This document shows positions 17,133-25,180 of a DNA stretch of 64,000 bases, one piece after another (position 1 is the first letter of the stretch; each line of letters opens with the position of its first letter). The stretch is taken from the NCBI GenBank assembly GCA_944320795.1, contig CALUIU010000010.1:1-64000 (forward strand), given 5' to 3'. Source of the stretch: Candidatus Paraprevotella stercoravium (GTDB lineage: Bacteria > Bacteroidota > Bacteroidia > Bacteroidales > Bacteroidaceae). Under the pieces are notes generated by a model, which was given only the letters and a program-made list of their open reading frames with translations, did no database searches and had not been told where the DNA came from. A program made the translations under genes and the position numbers.

Positions 17133-17660
17133 ATGGAAGTATATTTAATCAGACATACATCCGTAGATGTGCCGCATGGAGTGTGCTACGGATTTACAGA
17201 TGTGCCCCTGAAGGCCTCCTTTCCGGAAGAAGCTGCCGAAACGAAAAAACAGCTGGAGGGGCTTTCTTTTGACTGCGTATACAGCAGTCCGCTGAGCCGG
17301 GCCACGAAACTGGCGGATTTCTGCGGATTTCCGGAAGCCATCCGCGACGAACGGCTCAAGGAGCTGAACATGGGCGACTGGGAAATGATGCGCTATGACC
17401 AAATTACTGATCCGGAAATCCGAAAATGGTTTGAGGATTATCTGAATACTCCAACCAAAAACGGCGAGTCTTTCATGGACCTGTATCGAAGAGTAAGCGC
17501 ATTTCTGGAAGAGTTGAAAGAAAAAAATTATCAGCGGGTTGCCATCTTTGCGCATGGCGGTGTGCTGATCTGTGCGCAAGTATTTGCCGGACAGGTAAAA
17601 ATGGAAGAAGGATACGACAATCTGACTCCTTACGGGGGCGTCATTAAAATAGAGATTTAA
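17133..17660 (+). CDS. Histidine phosphatase, alpha-ribazole phosphatase-like (CobC type)
   Basis: A phosphatase of the phosphoglycerate-mutase superfamily, 175 residues. The N-terminal RHT motif gives the phosphohistidine His8 with Arg7; Arg56, Glu77 and His141 (FAHGG) complete the pocket. The segment RHTSVDVPHGVCYGFTDVPL is the pattern seen in alpha-ribazole-5-phosphate phosphatases of late cobalamin synthesis. No other cobalamin synthesis gene is nearby, so a different phosphoester substrate is possible. It is monocistronic between its own promoter and a strong terminator. Confidence 0.85.
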   Translation: MEVYLIRHTSVDVPHGVCYGFTDVPLKASFPEEAAETKKQLEGLSFDCVYSSPLSRATKLADFCGFPEAIRDERLKELNMGDWEMMRYDQITDPEIRKWFEDYLNTPTKNGESFMDLYRRVSAFLEELKEKNYQRVAIFAHGGVLICAQVFAGQVKMEEGYDNLTPYGGVIKIEI

Positions 17661-17672
17661 ACGGATGAATAC

Positions 17673-17704
17673 AAAAAAGCCTTGTCTCACGACAAGGCTT
17701 TTTT
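17673..17704 (+). terminator. Intrinsic terminator of the phosphatase gene
   Basis: Perfect stem AAAAAGCCTTGTC-TCAC-GACAAGGCTTTTT with T-run. The symmetric A and T tracts could also stop transcription from the minus strand. Confidence 0.9.
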
Positions 17705-17815
17705 GTGCAATTAGACCGTTTATTGAATGATTACAGAATCCAAAAGCTAAATGTATATTATATACAGACCATATCATTGCTCAAAAGATTCAAGCGTATA
17801 TGATTCGAGAGTAAA

Positions 17816-17989
17816 TTATTCTTTCTTATCGGGCATCCGGCCGTACTTCCTCAATGAATCAGCAATGATCCACTGCAGCTGGCCGTTCACCGAACGGAAC
17901 TCCTCGGCTGCCCAGACCTCAATCTGATCCATCGTCTTGGAATCAATCCGAAGCACAAAGCTTCTCATATCTGTTTTTTTCTCCGGCAT
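17816..17989 (-). CDS. 57-residue Arc-type ribbon-helix-helix DNA-binding protein
   Basis: A short gene reading MPEKKTDMRSFVLRID, then KTMDQIEVWAAEEFRSVNG, and ending LRKYGRMPDKKE. The order (a short beta strand SFVLRID, a helix from KTMDQIEVW, and a second helix QLQWIIADSLRKYG) is that of an Arc/MetJ ribbon-helix-helix fold, which binds DNA as a dimer. The second helix contains the NGQLQWII segment seen in Bacteroidetes Arc-like proteins. Its leader of about 110 nt after a -7 element at 18103-18110 holds four ATATCA repeats, which could be an autoregulatory operator. No toxin gene is adjacent. A start at Met8 is also possible. Confidence 0.75.
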   Translation of the reverse strand: MPEKKTDMRSFVLRIDSKTMDQIEVWAAEEFRSVNGQLQWIIADSLRKYGRMPDKKE

Positions 17990-18102
17990 ACACTTTTCAA
18001 CCTCACTTTTTTATATCAAAACAATATCATTACTGATAATTTTATTCATTAAAATATCAGTTAGATAATCATTATTTTTATAATTCATATCATTTTCGAT
18101 TG

Positions 18103-18110
18103 CAAATATA
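18103..18110 (-). promoter_or_regulatory. -7 element (TATATTTG) of the ribbon-helix-helix gene
   Basis: CAAATATA on plus equals TATATTTG on minus. It lies 114 bp upstream of the ATG at 17989. The region is very AT-rich, so a chance match is possible. Confidence 0.45.
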
Positions 18111-18260
18111 TATAATAATACAATTACTTGCAAATAATAAATGAATAATGATTTCATAATAATATCATTTTATCTTCAAAACAATTATTTACCGTCTTCC
18201 CAAGAAGAAAAACACTTCACACAAAGATGTTTTTCATGCTTTTTCATTAACTTTACAGCT

Positions 18261-18950
18261 ATGATCGGAACAATTACAAACACAATCGCCATTCTTGTCG
18301 GAAGTATAGCCGGCAGTATATTGAAAAAAGGTATCAAACCGCGCTATCAGAACGCGCTTTATAATGCTATGGGACTGGCAGCCGTAGCCTTGGGAGTCAA
18401 TGCCGTGGCTACCCACATGCCGAAAAGCCAATATCCGGTGCTGTTTATCGGAAGCCTGGCCTTAGGATCGCTTTTAGGAACCAAACTGGATCTGGAAAAC
18501 CGTTTTCAAGGCCTCATCAACCGATACTCCAAATCCAATTTGGCACAGGGACTCACCACCGGACTACTTCTTTACTGCATCGGTACCCTGTCCATTGTGG
18601 GTCCAGTGATGAGTGCTCTGTATAACGACCACACTTATCTGTATACCAATGCTACACTCGACTTGGTGACTTCTACCGTTTTGGCCGGAACTTATGGCAT
18701 AGGTATGGCGTTGGCCGCGCCGATATTATTCCTGTGGCAAGGAAGCATCTATCTGCTTACCTGTCTGGCCGGACCGGTTATCTCAGATGCTCTGGTTACA
18801 GAAATCTCCATTGTGGGAGGTATTCTGATTTTCTGCTCCGGCATCAGTATTCTGAAAATGAAAGAGATAAAGACTCTGGATCTGCTACCCTCATTACTGG
18901 TTCCCCCGATATTCTTCATTCTAAAAAAATCATTTGAATATTTCTTGTAA
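18261..18950 (+). CDS. DUF554 family membrane protein
   Basis: An integral inner-membrane protein with about six to seven hydrophobic segments, of the DUF554 (YdfK-like) family whose role is unknown. The reading frame is open from further upstream, but the start MIGTITNTIAILVGS at 18261 is the typical beginning of the family, so I use it (229 residues). Conserved elements include the glycine-rich first helix followed by KKGIKPRYQNALYNAMG and later GSLALGSLLGTKLDLE. It is not clearly in an operon; the next gene starts 252 bp downstream. Confidence 0.88.
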   Translation: MIGTITNTIAILVGSIAGSILKKGIKPRYQNALYNAMGLAAVALGVNAVATHMPKSQYPVLFIGSLALGSLLGTKLDLENRFQGLINRYSKSNLAQGLTTGLLLYCIGTLSIVGPVMSALYNDHTYLYTNATLDLVTSTVLAGTYGIGMALAAPILFLWQGSIYLLTCLAGPVISDALVTEISIVGGILIFCSGISILKMKEIKTLDLLPSLLVPPIFFILKKSFEYFL

Positions 18951-19124
18951 ATACTCAAACCTGAATTTCTTATGTCTAATATTCCCCCATTCATGAGACG
19001 TTTTCATAAAGAAACAGATTTCATCACCAGAGTCTGAAATCCATAACAAAATGAAAGCGAGAAAAGTTATTTGCCAAAAAATCAAAAAAGGAAGGAAAAA
19101 AAGAGGCTTCAAGAAATATTTCTC

Positions 19125-19132
19125 TATTTTTG
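19125..19132 (+). promoter_or_regulatory. -7 element (TATTTTTG) of the SIMPL gene
   Basis: Matches TAnnTTTG, 70 bp before the ATG at 19203. Confidence 0.5.
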
Positions 19133-19202
19133 CATCAAGAGATTGCAATAATATTTTTTATCATAACCTTAATTATCAAACTGATCCTTAAACGAAAAAA
19201 TT

Positions 19203-19904
19203 ATGGCAAAATTTATAGTAGAAACAGCTATCCTCGCCGTAGGAGTAGCTGTAAGTGGTTATTTCATTCAATCGGGACTGAACTCATTCACGGAAAAAGA
19301 CCGCACCGTTAACGTAAAGGGACTGGCAGAAATGGAAGTGGAAGCCAATAAAGTTACCTGGCCATTGGCCTATGGTCTATTAGGCAACGATCTGCCTTCC
19401 ATCTATCAACAGATACAGGAAACAAACAAACAGATCATTGACTTTTTAAAGAAAAAGGGAATCAAAGACAATGAAATCAGTATCAGCGCACCAAGTATCA
19501 TTGATAACGAAGCAGACCGGTATAACAGCAACAAGCAGGCTTACCGCTATAATGTCACTTCTGTGATTACCGTAACCTCCAACCAGGTAAAGCTGGTCCG
19601 CCAACTGATCAATGAACAGAGTGAGCTACTTAAACAAGGCATAGCGATCACTGGCGAACCATATCGCTATGGTGTGCAATACGAATATACCGGGCTGAAT
19701 GATATCAAACCGCAAATGATCGAAACGGCTACTAAAAACGCAAGGGCGGCCGCAGAAAAATTTGCTACCGATTCAGAGAGCAAGCTGGGCAAGATCAAAA
19801 AAGCCAGTCAGGGCCAGTTCTCCATATCCGATCGAGATGACAACACTCCGTATATAAAGAAAGTACGCGTAGTGACCACCATTGACTATGCCCTGGAGGA
19901 TTGA
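19203..19904 (+). CDS. SIMPL (DUF541) domain protein
   Basis: A cell-envelope protein of 233 residues with one N-terminal hydrophobic segment (about 5-24) acting as anchor or signal, followed by a SIMPL/DUF541 domain. Supporting stretches are VNVKGLAEMEVEANKVTW near the N terminus and ATKNARAAAEKFATDSESKLGKIKKASQGQFSI, the typical helix and strand of the family. Related proteins include the E. coli oxidative-stress protein YggE, but a precise biochemical role is not known. The HAD gene on the other strand ends 10 bp after this stop, so the two are convergent. Confidence 0.88.
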   Translation: MAKFIVETAILAVGVAVSGYFIQSGLNSFTEKDRTVNVKGLAEMEVEANKVTWPLAYGLLGNDLPSIYQQIQETNKQIIDFLKKKGIKDNEISISAPSIIDNEADRYNSNKQAYRYNVTSVITVTSNQVKLVRQLINEQSELLKQGIAITGEPYRYGVQYEYTGLNDIKPQMIETATKNARAAAEKFATDSESKLGKIKKASQGQFSISDRDDNTPYIKKVRVVTTIDYALED

Positions 19905-19914
19905 CCGGAGATAA

Positions 19915-20574
19915 TTACTCCAGTCCCCTCCGGATTAATTGAATAATGTCTTGCGGAGTTGCGGCAAAATGAGCAGCTCCGCAAGTTTCCAGAAATTCAC
20001 GGTCACGAAAACCCCACAACACAGAAATACAGGGTATCCCACACTGCCGGGCCGTTTCAATATCCACATCCGAGTCACCTACATAAACAGTTTCCCGTAA
20101 ATCGGCTTCCAGTTCGCGGATAGCCTGAAGCACCATGTCTGGCGCGGGCTTACGCCGTACTTCAGGACGCTCACCCACCGCAACCTTTATCCAGGAAGAA
20201 AAATATGAGTGCTGCAATTCAGTTACTCCTTTTTGTAATTTATTGGAAACCACAGCCAACTGATAGCCGGTGTCGGACAAAGTCTGAAGCATATCAGCAA
20301 TACCGGCATATAACCCACTATGATCACGGCAATGAGCCACATAATGCTCCTTAAAAGTACGGAAAACTTCCTCAAACAAAGGATTTTCTTCACCCTGGGG
20401 AAGGGCACGTTCTATAAGTTTCCGTACTCCATTGCCTACAAACGAACGAACTGCCTCCAGACTATGCTGTGGAAAACCATATTCTCTTAAAGCATAATTT
20501 GTACTCTCTGCAAGATCCTGCAAGGTATCCATCAGGGTGCCATCCAAATCAAAAACAACCGTAGAAATCTTCAT
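19915..20574 (-). CDS. HAD-family phosphatase, phosphoglycolate phosphatase-like
   Basis: A soluble phosphatase of 219 residues in the Gph/PGP branch of the HAD superfamily. Motif I is FDLDGTL with nucleophile Asp9 and Asp11. Motif II is VVSNK, motif III has a lysine in RRKPAPD, and motif IV is VGDSDVDIETA. A helical cap of about 65 residues sits between motifs I and II. Likely reactions are 2-phosphoglycolate or similar sugar-phosphate hydrolysis; exact substrate uncertain. A -7 element (CAAAGGTA on plus) at 20604-20611 precedes the ATG by about 30 bp. Confidence 0.88.
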   Translation of the reverse strand: MKISTVVFDLDGTLMDTLQDLAESTNYALREYGFPQHSLEAVRSFVGNGVRKLIERALPQGEENPLFEEVFRTFKEHYVAHCRDHSGLYAGIADMLQTLSDTGYQLAVVSNKLQKGVTELQHSYFSSWIKVAVGERPEVRRKPAPDMVLQAIRELEADLRETVYVGDSDVDIETARQCGIPCISVLWGFRDREFLETCGAAHFAATPQDIIQLIRRGLE

Positions 20575-20603
20575 ACCTTATAAAAATATAATAAATACCG
20601 GGA

Positions 20604-20611
20604 CAAAGGTA
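20604..20611 (-). promoter_or_regulatory. -7 element (TACCTTTG) of the HAD phosphatase gene
   Basis: Perfect TAnnTTTG on the minus strand, 30 bp before the start at 20574. Confidence 0.55.
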
Positions 20612-20734
20612 TAAAAAGTGTGTTTTTTTGAGGTAAAATTATCAGAATATATTTTTATTAAGTACATTCGTGATAAAGAAACTCAGAGAAACTTTTAAAA
20701 TTGAAAACCAGACTAAACTAAACAAGTAAAGAGT

Positions 20735-21301
20735 ATGAAAAAACTAATGATGATGCTGACAGGCGCCCTGATGTGGGGGGCAGCAGCAAATGCACAGACA
20801 GACTTTATCCTGCGTGGCGGATTCGCAACCAACACTTTTGTCGGAAGTGATTATGACAATGTAGATGTAATGCCGGGTTATAATGTCGGCTTGGATTTCA
20901 ACAGCTATATCAAAGACGGATTATACTGGAATACAGGTGTCATGTTCGGAAGCAGAGGTTTTAAAGTCGACTACAAGAAAGCAGACGATTTTGAATACCG
21001 TGCGCACAACATTCAGATCCCGTTAACGGTAGGTTATAAATTTGATATGGGAAGCGGATTTGCTTTGGACGGACGTATCGGTGGCTTCTTCAGCGCAGAT
21101 ATGGCCGGAAAGTTTGGAGATTTCAAAATTGCAGATTTGGATGATTACCAACGGTGTGATGGCGGATTGCTCATCGGAGTTGGTCTATGGTATCAGAACC
21201 TGAACTTAGATTTTGCCTATCAAAGAGGATTTGCCAATATAGGAGAGGATGTAGACGGAGGTGCCAGCAACTTCCTGATCCGATTGGGATATGCCTTCTA
21301 A
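20735..21301 (+). CDS. Outer membrane beta-barrel protein (PorT/OmpX-like)
   Basis: A 188-residue protein with a signal peptide cut after NAQ (about residue 21), followed by eight or so alternating amphipathic strands and a C-terminal strand ending in YAF, typical of small outer-membrane beta-barrels. Segments such as YNVGLDFNSYI, LYWNTGVMFGSRGF, PLTVGYKFDMGSGFALDGRIGGFF and NFLIRLGYAF fit the PorT/outer membrane beta-barrel superfamily of Bacteroidetes. It stands alone, with a terminator at 21346. Function is not predictable from sequence. Confidence 0.85.
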   Translation: MKKLMMMLTGALMWGAAANAQTDFILRGGFATNTFVGSDYDNVDVMPGYNVGLDFNSYIKDGLYWNTGVMFGSRGFKVDYKKADDFEYRAHNIQIPLTVGYKFDMGSGFALDGRIGGFFSADMAGKFGDFKIADLDDYQRCDGGLLIGVGLWYQNLNLDFAYQRGFANIGEDVDGGASNFLIRLGYAF

Positions 21302-21345
21302 GAGAAAGAGAAAATCATAATCTGATTATAAATCCTTTTTGTATT

Positions 21346-21382
21346 CTGCCCTGTGCCTTATAGCGCAGGGCAGTTTCTTTTT
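21346..21382 (+). terminator. Intrinsic terminator between the barrel gene and the uptake operon
   Basis: Stem CTGCCCTG...CAGGGCAG with a 12-nt loop and a T-rich tail. Confidence 0.8.
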
Positions 21383-21388
21383 CATTTT

Positions 21389-21426
21389 GGATTAAAATCC
21401 GTATCTTTGAATCCAAATTTTAATCC
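21389..21426. promoter_or_regulatory. Promoter of the uptake operon inside a 10-bp inverted repeat
   Basis: A perfect -7 element TATCTTTG (21402-21409) is enclosed by GGATTAAAAT (21389-21398) and ATTTTAATCC (21417-21426). The arms flank the start region, which fits a repressor operator. No cobalamin-riboswitch-like long leader is present: only 27 nt separate the -7 element from the ATG. Confidence 0.55.
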
Positions 21427-21436
21427 GACAAACACA

Positions 21437-22573
21437 ATGAAAGTACTTACACGTATCATGTCACTTTTAACCGGCATCCTATTCCTGCTGGCTTCCTGTC
21501 ATAACAACAGAACACAACAGTCCTTGGACTCCGGTGATACAATCCCTCTGAAATACGCCCGCCTGATAACTCTGATTCAGCAGGACTGTTTCCAAATAGC
21601 CATATTACAGAATCCCTGGCAACCGAGCAAAATACTGCACCGATATGTATTGGTGGATAAGAACCTGCCTTTACCGCAAAGCCTCCCCGAAGGCTGTACG
21701 GTTATCCGTACTCCAGTAAACCGTGCCGTAGTTTATTCGTCAGTGCATTACAGTTTACTGGAACTCCTTAAAGCGACCAATTGCATAGACGGAGTATGTG
21801 ATGCAGAGTATATATTAAACCCGTCCCTTCAGGAAAAAATACAAAAAGGTGAAATCCGTGACTACGGTAACAGCATGAGTCCCAATCTGGAACAGATCAT
21901 GGAGCAGCATCCCGATATTCTCATGCCCTCCCCTTTCGAACAAAGCGGCAGCTATGGAAAACTGGGACAACTGGGTATACCCATTGTAGAATGTGCTGAT
22001 TACATGGAAACTTCCGCACTGGGACGGGCGGAATGGATGCGTTTCTACGGTATGCTCTTCGGAAAGGAAGCTCAGGCCGACAGCCTCTTTCAGACAATTG
22101 AAACGGAATATAAGCGTTTGAAAAAGCTGGCGACCGAAAGCAGGCATAAGCCTTCTCTGCTCTGCGAAATGAAGACAGGCGCCAACTGGTTTGTACCGGG
22201 AGGAAACAGCACATCCGGACAATTGTATCAGGATGCTGGCGCAAAATATGTATTTGCCCATTTAGAAAACAGCGGTGCCTTGCCTCTGCCCTTTGAGGCT
22301 GTACTGGAACAGGCTGAAGATGCCGAGGTCTGGCTCATCAAATACAATCAGAAAGAACCGTTGAGTTACCGGCAACTGAAACAAGACTATGAACCGTATA
22401 CACATTTCAAGGCCTGGAAAGAAAAACGCATCTATGGATGCAACACAAAATATATTCCTTTTTACGAAGAAACTCCATTCCAGCCTCATCTGTTGCTGAA
22501 GGATCTGATCCGCTTGCTTCATCCGGAACTGCTTCCAAATGAAAAAAGCCGTTATTTCACACCGCTATCATGA
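21437..22573 (+). CDS. ABC transporter substrate-binding lipoprotein (BtuF/FepB type)
   Basis: Periplasmic binding lipoprotein that should deliver a metal complex (cobalamin, haem or ferric siderophore) to the permease encoded next. I start it at the ATG at 21437 (MKVLTRIMSLLTG), 28 codons inside the longer open frame, because the promoter lies just upstream. This gives 378 residues with lipobox LLAS-Cys21. The class III two-lobe fold is indicated by YSSVHYSLLELL, IDGVCDAEYILNP, PNLEQIMEQHPDILMPSPF and the long linker helix around residues 210-240. The stop overlaps the permease start (ATGA). Ligand not identifiable. Confidence 0.88.
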   Translation: MKVLTRIMSLLTGILFLLASCHNNRTQQSLDSGDTIPLKYARLITLIQQDCFQIAILQNPWQPSKILHRYVLVDKNLPLPQSLPEGCTVIRTPVNRAVVYSSVHYSLLELLKATNCIDGVCDAEYILNPSLQEKIQKGEIRDYGNSMSPNLEQIMEQHPDILMPSPFEQSGSYGKLGQLGIPIVECADYMETSALGRAEWMRFYGMLFGKEAQADSLFQTIETEYKRLKKLATESRHKPSLLCEMKTGANWFVPGGNSTSGQLYQDAGAKYVFAHLENSGALPLPFEAVLEQAEDAEVWLIKYNQKEPLSYRQLKQDYEPYTHFKAWKEKRIYGCNTKYIPFYEETPFQPHLLLKDLIRLLHPELLPNEKSRYFTPLS

Positions 22574-23592
22574 AAAAAGAAACAATATACTGTATTTTAT
22601 GTACACTGGGTTTAGGAGCTCTTTTTCTGGCAAATCTGTTTTGGGGAGCGGTAAGAATCCCGGCAAATGAGGTTTGGCACATTCTGTGTGGAGAAGCTGC
22701 AGGAAAAGCCAGCTGGGAATACATCATACTGAACAACCGTCTGCCGCAGGCCTGCACCGCACTTCTCTGCGGCAGTGCCCTGTCGGTGTCCGGTCTCATT
22801 CTGCAAACCTGTTTCAAAAACCCGTTGGCCGACCCGTCTATTTTAGGTATCAATAGCGGAGCCAGTATGGGAGTGGCCCTCGTCATCCTTTTTATGGGTG
22901 GTTCGCTGACTACCGATCTGATAACCCTTAATGGTTTTCTACTCACGGTTGCAGCCGCGCTAACCGGAGCCATGCTGATCATTGCCTTATTATTTTTCCT
23001 TTCCAATGTATTACACAATAACATGATGCTGCTTATCACAGGCATTATGATCAGCTATCTCACTTCATCCACTATTTCCTTGCTCAATTATCAGGCATCT
23101 GCCGATGGTGTATTCTCTTATATGGTATGGGGACTGGGTAGTTTTGGCAATGTGTCACTAGGCCAGCTGCCTGTATTCGGCACTCTGCTTCTAATCGGAC
23201 TTGCAGGAGCTCTGCTACTCATCAAACCACTCAACGCCTTACTGTTGGGTGAGCGCTATGCGGAGAATCTGGGTATCCCCATCAAGCGTACACGGAATCT
23301 GCTTTTATGGGTTACCGGATTACTCACTGCGGTAACCACTGCCTTCTGTGGTCCTATCTCTTTCCTCGGTCTGGCTGTTCCGCATCTGGCCCGCATTCTG
23401 TTACATACCTCCATGCATCAGTATCTTGTGCCGGTCACAATCCTTTTGGGCGGTGTCTTAAGTCTGTTGTGCAACTTATTATGTAATCTTCCAGGAAGTT
23501 CAGGCAGTCTGCCGCTCAACGTAGTAACCCCATTAATCGGGGCTCCCACAGTTATTTATATCATTCTCAAACAAAGAAACCGTAATTTATAA
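22570..23592 (+). CDS. FecCD/BtuC-type ABC transporter permease
   Basis: Inner-membrane permease with about ten hydrophobic segments, 340 residues, of the BtuC/FecCD/FhuB family. Typical sequences are LNNRLPQACTALLCGSALSVSGLILQTCFKNPLADPSILGINSGAS at the N-terminal half and GPISFLGLAVPHLARIL near the C terminus, which contact the ATPase. It overlaps the binding-protein gene by 4 bp, a sign of translational coupling. The partner ATPase is most likely the one at 25181-26221 on the other strand, since no ATPase gene directly follows. Substrate class: cobalamin, haem or iron-siderophore. Confidence 0.92.
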   Translation: MKKETIYCILCTLGLGALFLANLFWGAVRIPANEVWHILCGEAAGKASWEYIILNNRLPQACTALLCGSALSVSGLILQTCFKNPLADPSILGINSGASMGVALVILFMGGSLTTDLITLNGFLLTVAAALTGAMLIIALLFFLSNVLHNNMMLLITGIMISYLTSSTISLLNYQASADGVFSYMVWGLGSFGNVSLGQLPVFGTLLLIGLAGALLLIKPLNALLLGERYAENLGIPIKRTRNLLLWVTGLLTAVTTAFCGPISFLGLAVPHLARILLHTSMHQYLVPVTILLGGVLSLLCNLLCNLPGSSGSLPLNVVTPLIGAPTVIYIILKQRNRNL

Positions 23593-23597
23593 GACTT

Positions 23598-24176
23598 ATG
23601 AAAAAAAACGATGACAGAAAATGGGAAGTCCTACATCGGGAATATTTATATCGGGAACCATGGTTCACCGCACGCCGGGACCATGTCCGGTTACCAAACG
23701 GACAAGAAATTAAAGATTATTATGTTCTGGAATATCCCGACTGGGTAAATACAATAGCCATTACCCGCACCGGCGAGTTTGTGCTGGTACGCCAGTATCG
23801 GCACGGCATCGGAGAAACACGATATGAACTTTGTGCCGGAGTGTGCGAAAACAATGAGACACCATTACAGGCCGCCCAAAGAGAACTGCTCGAGGAAACG
23901 GGATACGGTCACGGCAGATGGCTTCCGCTGATGAATATCTCAGGCAATACCAGTACCACAAACAACCTGACACACTGTTTCCTGGCTTTGGACGTAGAAC
24001 CGGTTGACAAACAACATTTGGATCAGTCAGAAGATTTGTCGGTACATCTGCTCAGCGAACAGGAAGTATGGGATTTATTAAACGAGGATCAGTTCCGGCA
24101 ATCACTCATGGTAGCTCCCTTATGGAAATATTTTGTAATTAAAAAGCAGTTAAATAGTTTTTCTTTTATGCTATAA
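23598..24176 (+). CDS. NUDIX hydrolase
   Basis: A 192-residue hydrolase of nucleoside diphosphate-linked compounds. The NUDIX box runs from GVCENNE through REL-LEETGY, giving the GX5EX7REUXEEXGU pattern. The preceding sequence (RRDHVRLPNGQEIKDYYVLEYPDWV, then VRQYRHG) is like ADP-ribose/ADP-sugar pyrophosphatases. It begins 5 bp after the permease stop and so is likely co-transcribed with the uptake genes. No direct functional link to uptake is apparent. ADP-ribose or ADP-glucose are reasonable substrates, unproven. Confidence 0.9.
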   Translation: MKKNDDRKWEVLHREYLYREPWFTARRDHVRLPNGQEIKDYYVLEYPDWVNTIAITRTGEFVLVRQYRHGIGETRYELCAGVCENNETPLQAAQRELLEETGYGHGRWLPLMNISGNTSTTNNLTHCFLALDVEPVDKQHLDQSEDLSVHLLSEQEVWDLLNEDQFRQSLMVAPLWKYFVIKKQLNSFSFML

Positions 24177-24253
24177 AGCATATACAAACTACATTTCATT
24201 ACTTTTTTCAAAAAATAAACGCCTCAAAGACTTTAAAGATTAACAGTTTTGTC

Positions 24254-24261
24254 TATATTTG
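24254..24261 (+). promoter_or_regulatory. -7 element (TATATTTG) of the winged-helix gene
   Basis: Matches TAnnTTTG, 38 bp before the ATG at 24300. Confidence 0.55.
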
Positions 24262-24299
24262 CAATACAGTAAATTGTTTCATTTTAAAAATCTATCATT

Positions 24300-24521
24300 A
24301 TGAACCAAAACACAATCGGCGCTCATGCAGGCATCATATGGAACCTGCTGAACAATAACAAACGCTGGGAATACTGCGATCTCAAAAAAGAATCGGGTTT
24401 GTCAGACAGAGAGTTGAACGCAGCTATCGGATGGCTCGCACGTGAAAATAAGATTCAATTTGAGTCTGGTTGCAAGGATGGAAAAGAATACCTGTTCCTT
24501 GCTCTGAATTTTTATTACTAA
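24300..24521 (+). CDS. Small winged helix-turn-helix protein
   Basis: A 73-residue protein conserved in gut Bacteroidales with a winged-helix fold. Predicted elements are helix 1 HAGIIWNLLNNNK, helix 2 YCDLKKESGLSDRELNAAIGWLARENK (the helix-turn-helix) and the wing IQFESGCKDGKEYLFLALNFYY. It probably binds DNA or a protein partner; the target is not known. It has its own promoter and a terminator at 24553-24598, so it is monocistronic. Confidence 0.82.
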   Translation: MNQNTIGAHAGIIWNLLNNNKRWEYCDLKKESGLSDRELNAAIGWLARENKIQFESGCKDGKEYLFLALNFYY

Positions 24522-24552
24522 AATGAACACAATGCCCCAACTCATGTAAGTT

Positions 24553-24598
24553 AAGGAGATGTACTGAAAAAGTTCGTCTCCTTTTTTTGTATCTTAAT
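24553..24598 (+). terminator. Intrinsic terminator of the winged-helix gene
   Basis: AAGGAGA (24553-24559) pairs with TCTCCTT (24587-24593) and is followed by a T-run. The loop is long. Confidence 0.6.
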
Positions 24599-24644
24599 CT
24601 TTGCATCAGTTGAAAGCAAATCATGTTTTACTGACAGAAATAAT

Positions 24645-24652
24645 GTAACTTT
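24645..24652 (+). promoter_or_regulatory. Orphan -7 element (TAACTTTG) upstream of the potD remnant
   Basis: A perfect TAnnTTTG element followed by a short leader leading directly into the truncated potD-like sequence. It may be the surviving promoter of a deleted gene or operon. Confidence 0.45.
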
Positions 24653-24708
24653 GCACTTTAAAACAATAATATAAGCCCCCAATATGACTTATGTGATTCT
24701 AAGTGTGA

Positions 24709-25170
24709 TGCCTTCCCAAGTATGCCAAGAATCCTGAAGCCGCACGTTATTTCATCAATTATCTGTGTCAGTCAGAAGTAGCGATTGCCAATATGGAAGC
24801 CACCGGATACGTCAGTGCCGTAGCCACTCCCGAAGTACTGGAAGCACAAACAGATCCGGAAATCAAGGAAACCTACAATCTAGCTTACTTCTTCGGACCG
24901 GAAGCACGTCGGGTGCACATCAATCCCATCCAGTATCCTGACAGTAGTGTCGTGGCACGTTGCGCCATGATCCACGATTCAGGCGAACATACAGAAGCTG
25001 TTCTGGAAATGTGGTCGCACGTGAAGGGAGACAATCTCGGCAGTGGCGTGGTTATCATCATCCTGGCCACAGTCGGTGCCTTTGTGGTCTACGCTGTCTC
25101 TAAAAAAATCAAGCGTTACAATCATACCAAGCGTAACCGGAAACGGAAAAAAAGGAAACCGGTCAAATAA
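24709..25170 (+). pseudogene. potD: C-terminal remnant of a spermidine/putrescine-binding protein
   Basis: The open part reads CLPKYAKNPEAARYFINYLC, continuing to MEATGYVSAVATPEVLEA and PEARRVHINPIQYPDSSVV. This is the C-terminal part of PotD-type polyamine-binding proteins as found in Bacteroides, including the C-terminal membrane segment (VVIIILATVGAFVVYAV) and basic tail. About 150 of some 450 residues remain. Immediately upstream the homologous frame runs into TGA (24706-24708), at the place of the tryptophan expected before CLP, and TAA (24700-24702). No potA, potB or potC remains. A product could only start internally at Met (24793, 125 residues), which would lack the ligand pocket. I read it as a decayed gene after a deletion. 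Confidence 0.75.
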
Positions 25171-25180
25171 AAAACCGGCT

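Noticed and set aside
18141-18260. N-terminal extension of the DUF554 protein
   Set aside because: The family starts at MIGTITNT and the extra sequence is AT-rich without homology.
24793-25170. Intact small gene starting at the internal Met
   Set aside because: The product would be only the C-terminal part of PotD without its ligand-binding lobes, and homology continues upstream of the Met; a remnant is more likely.
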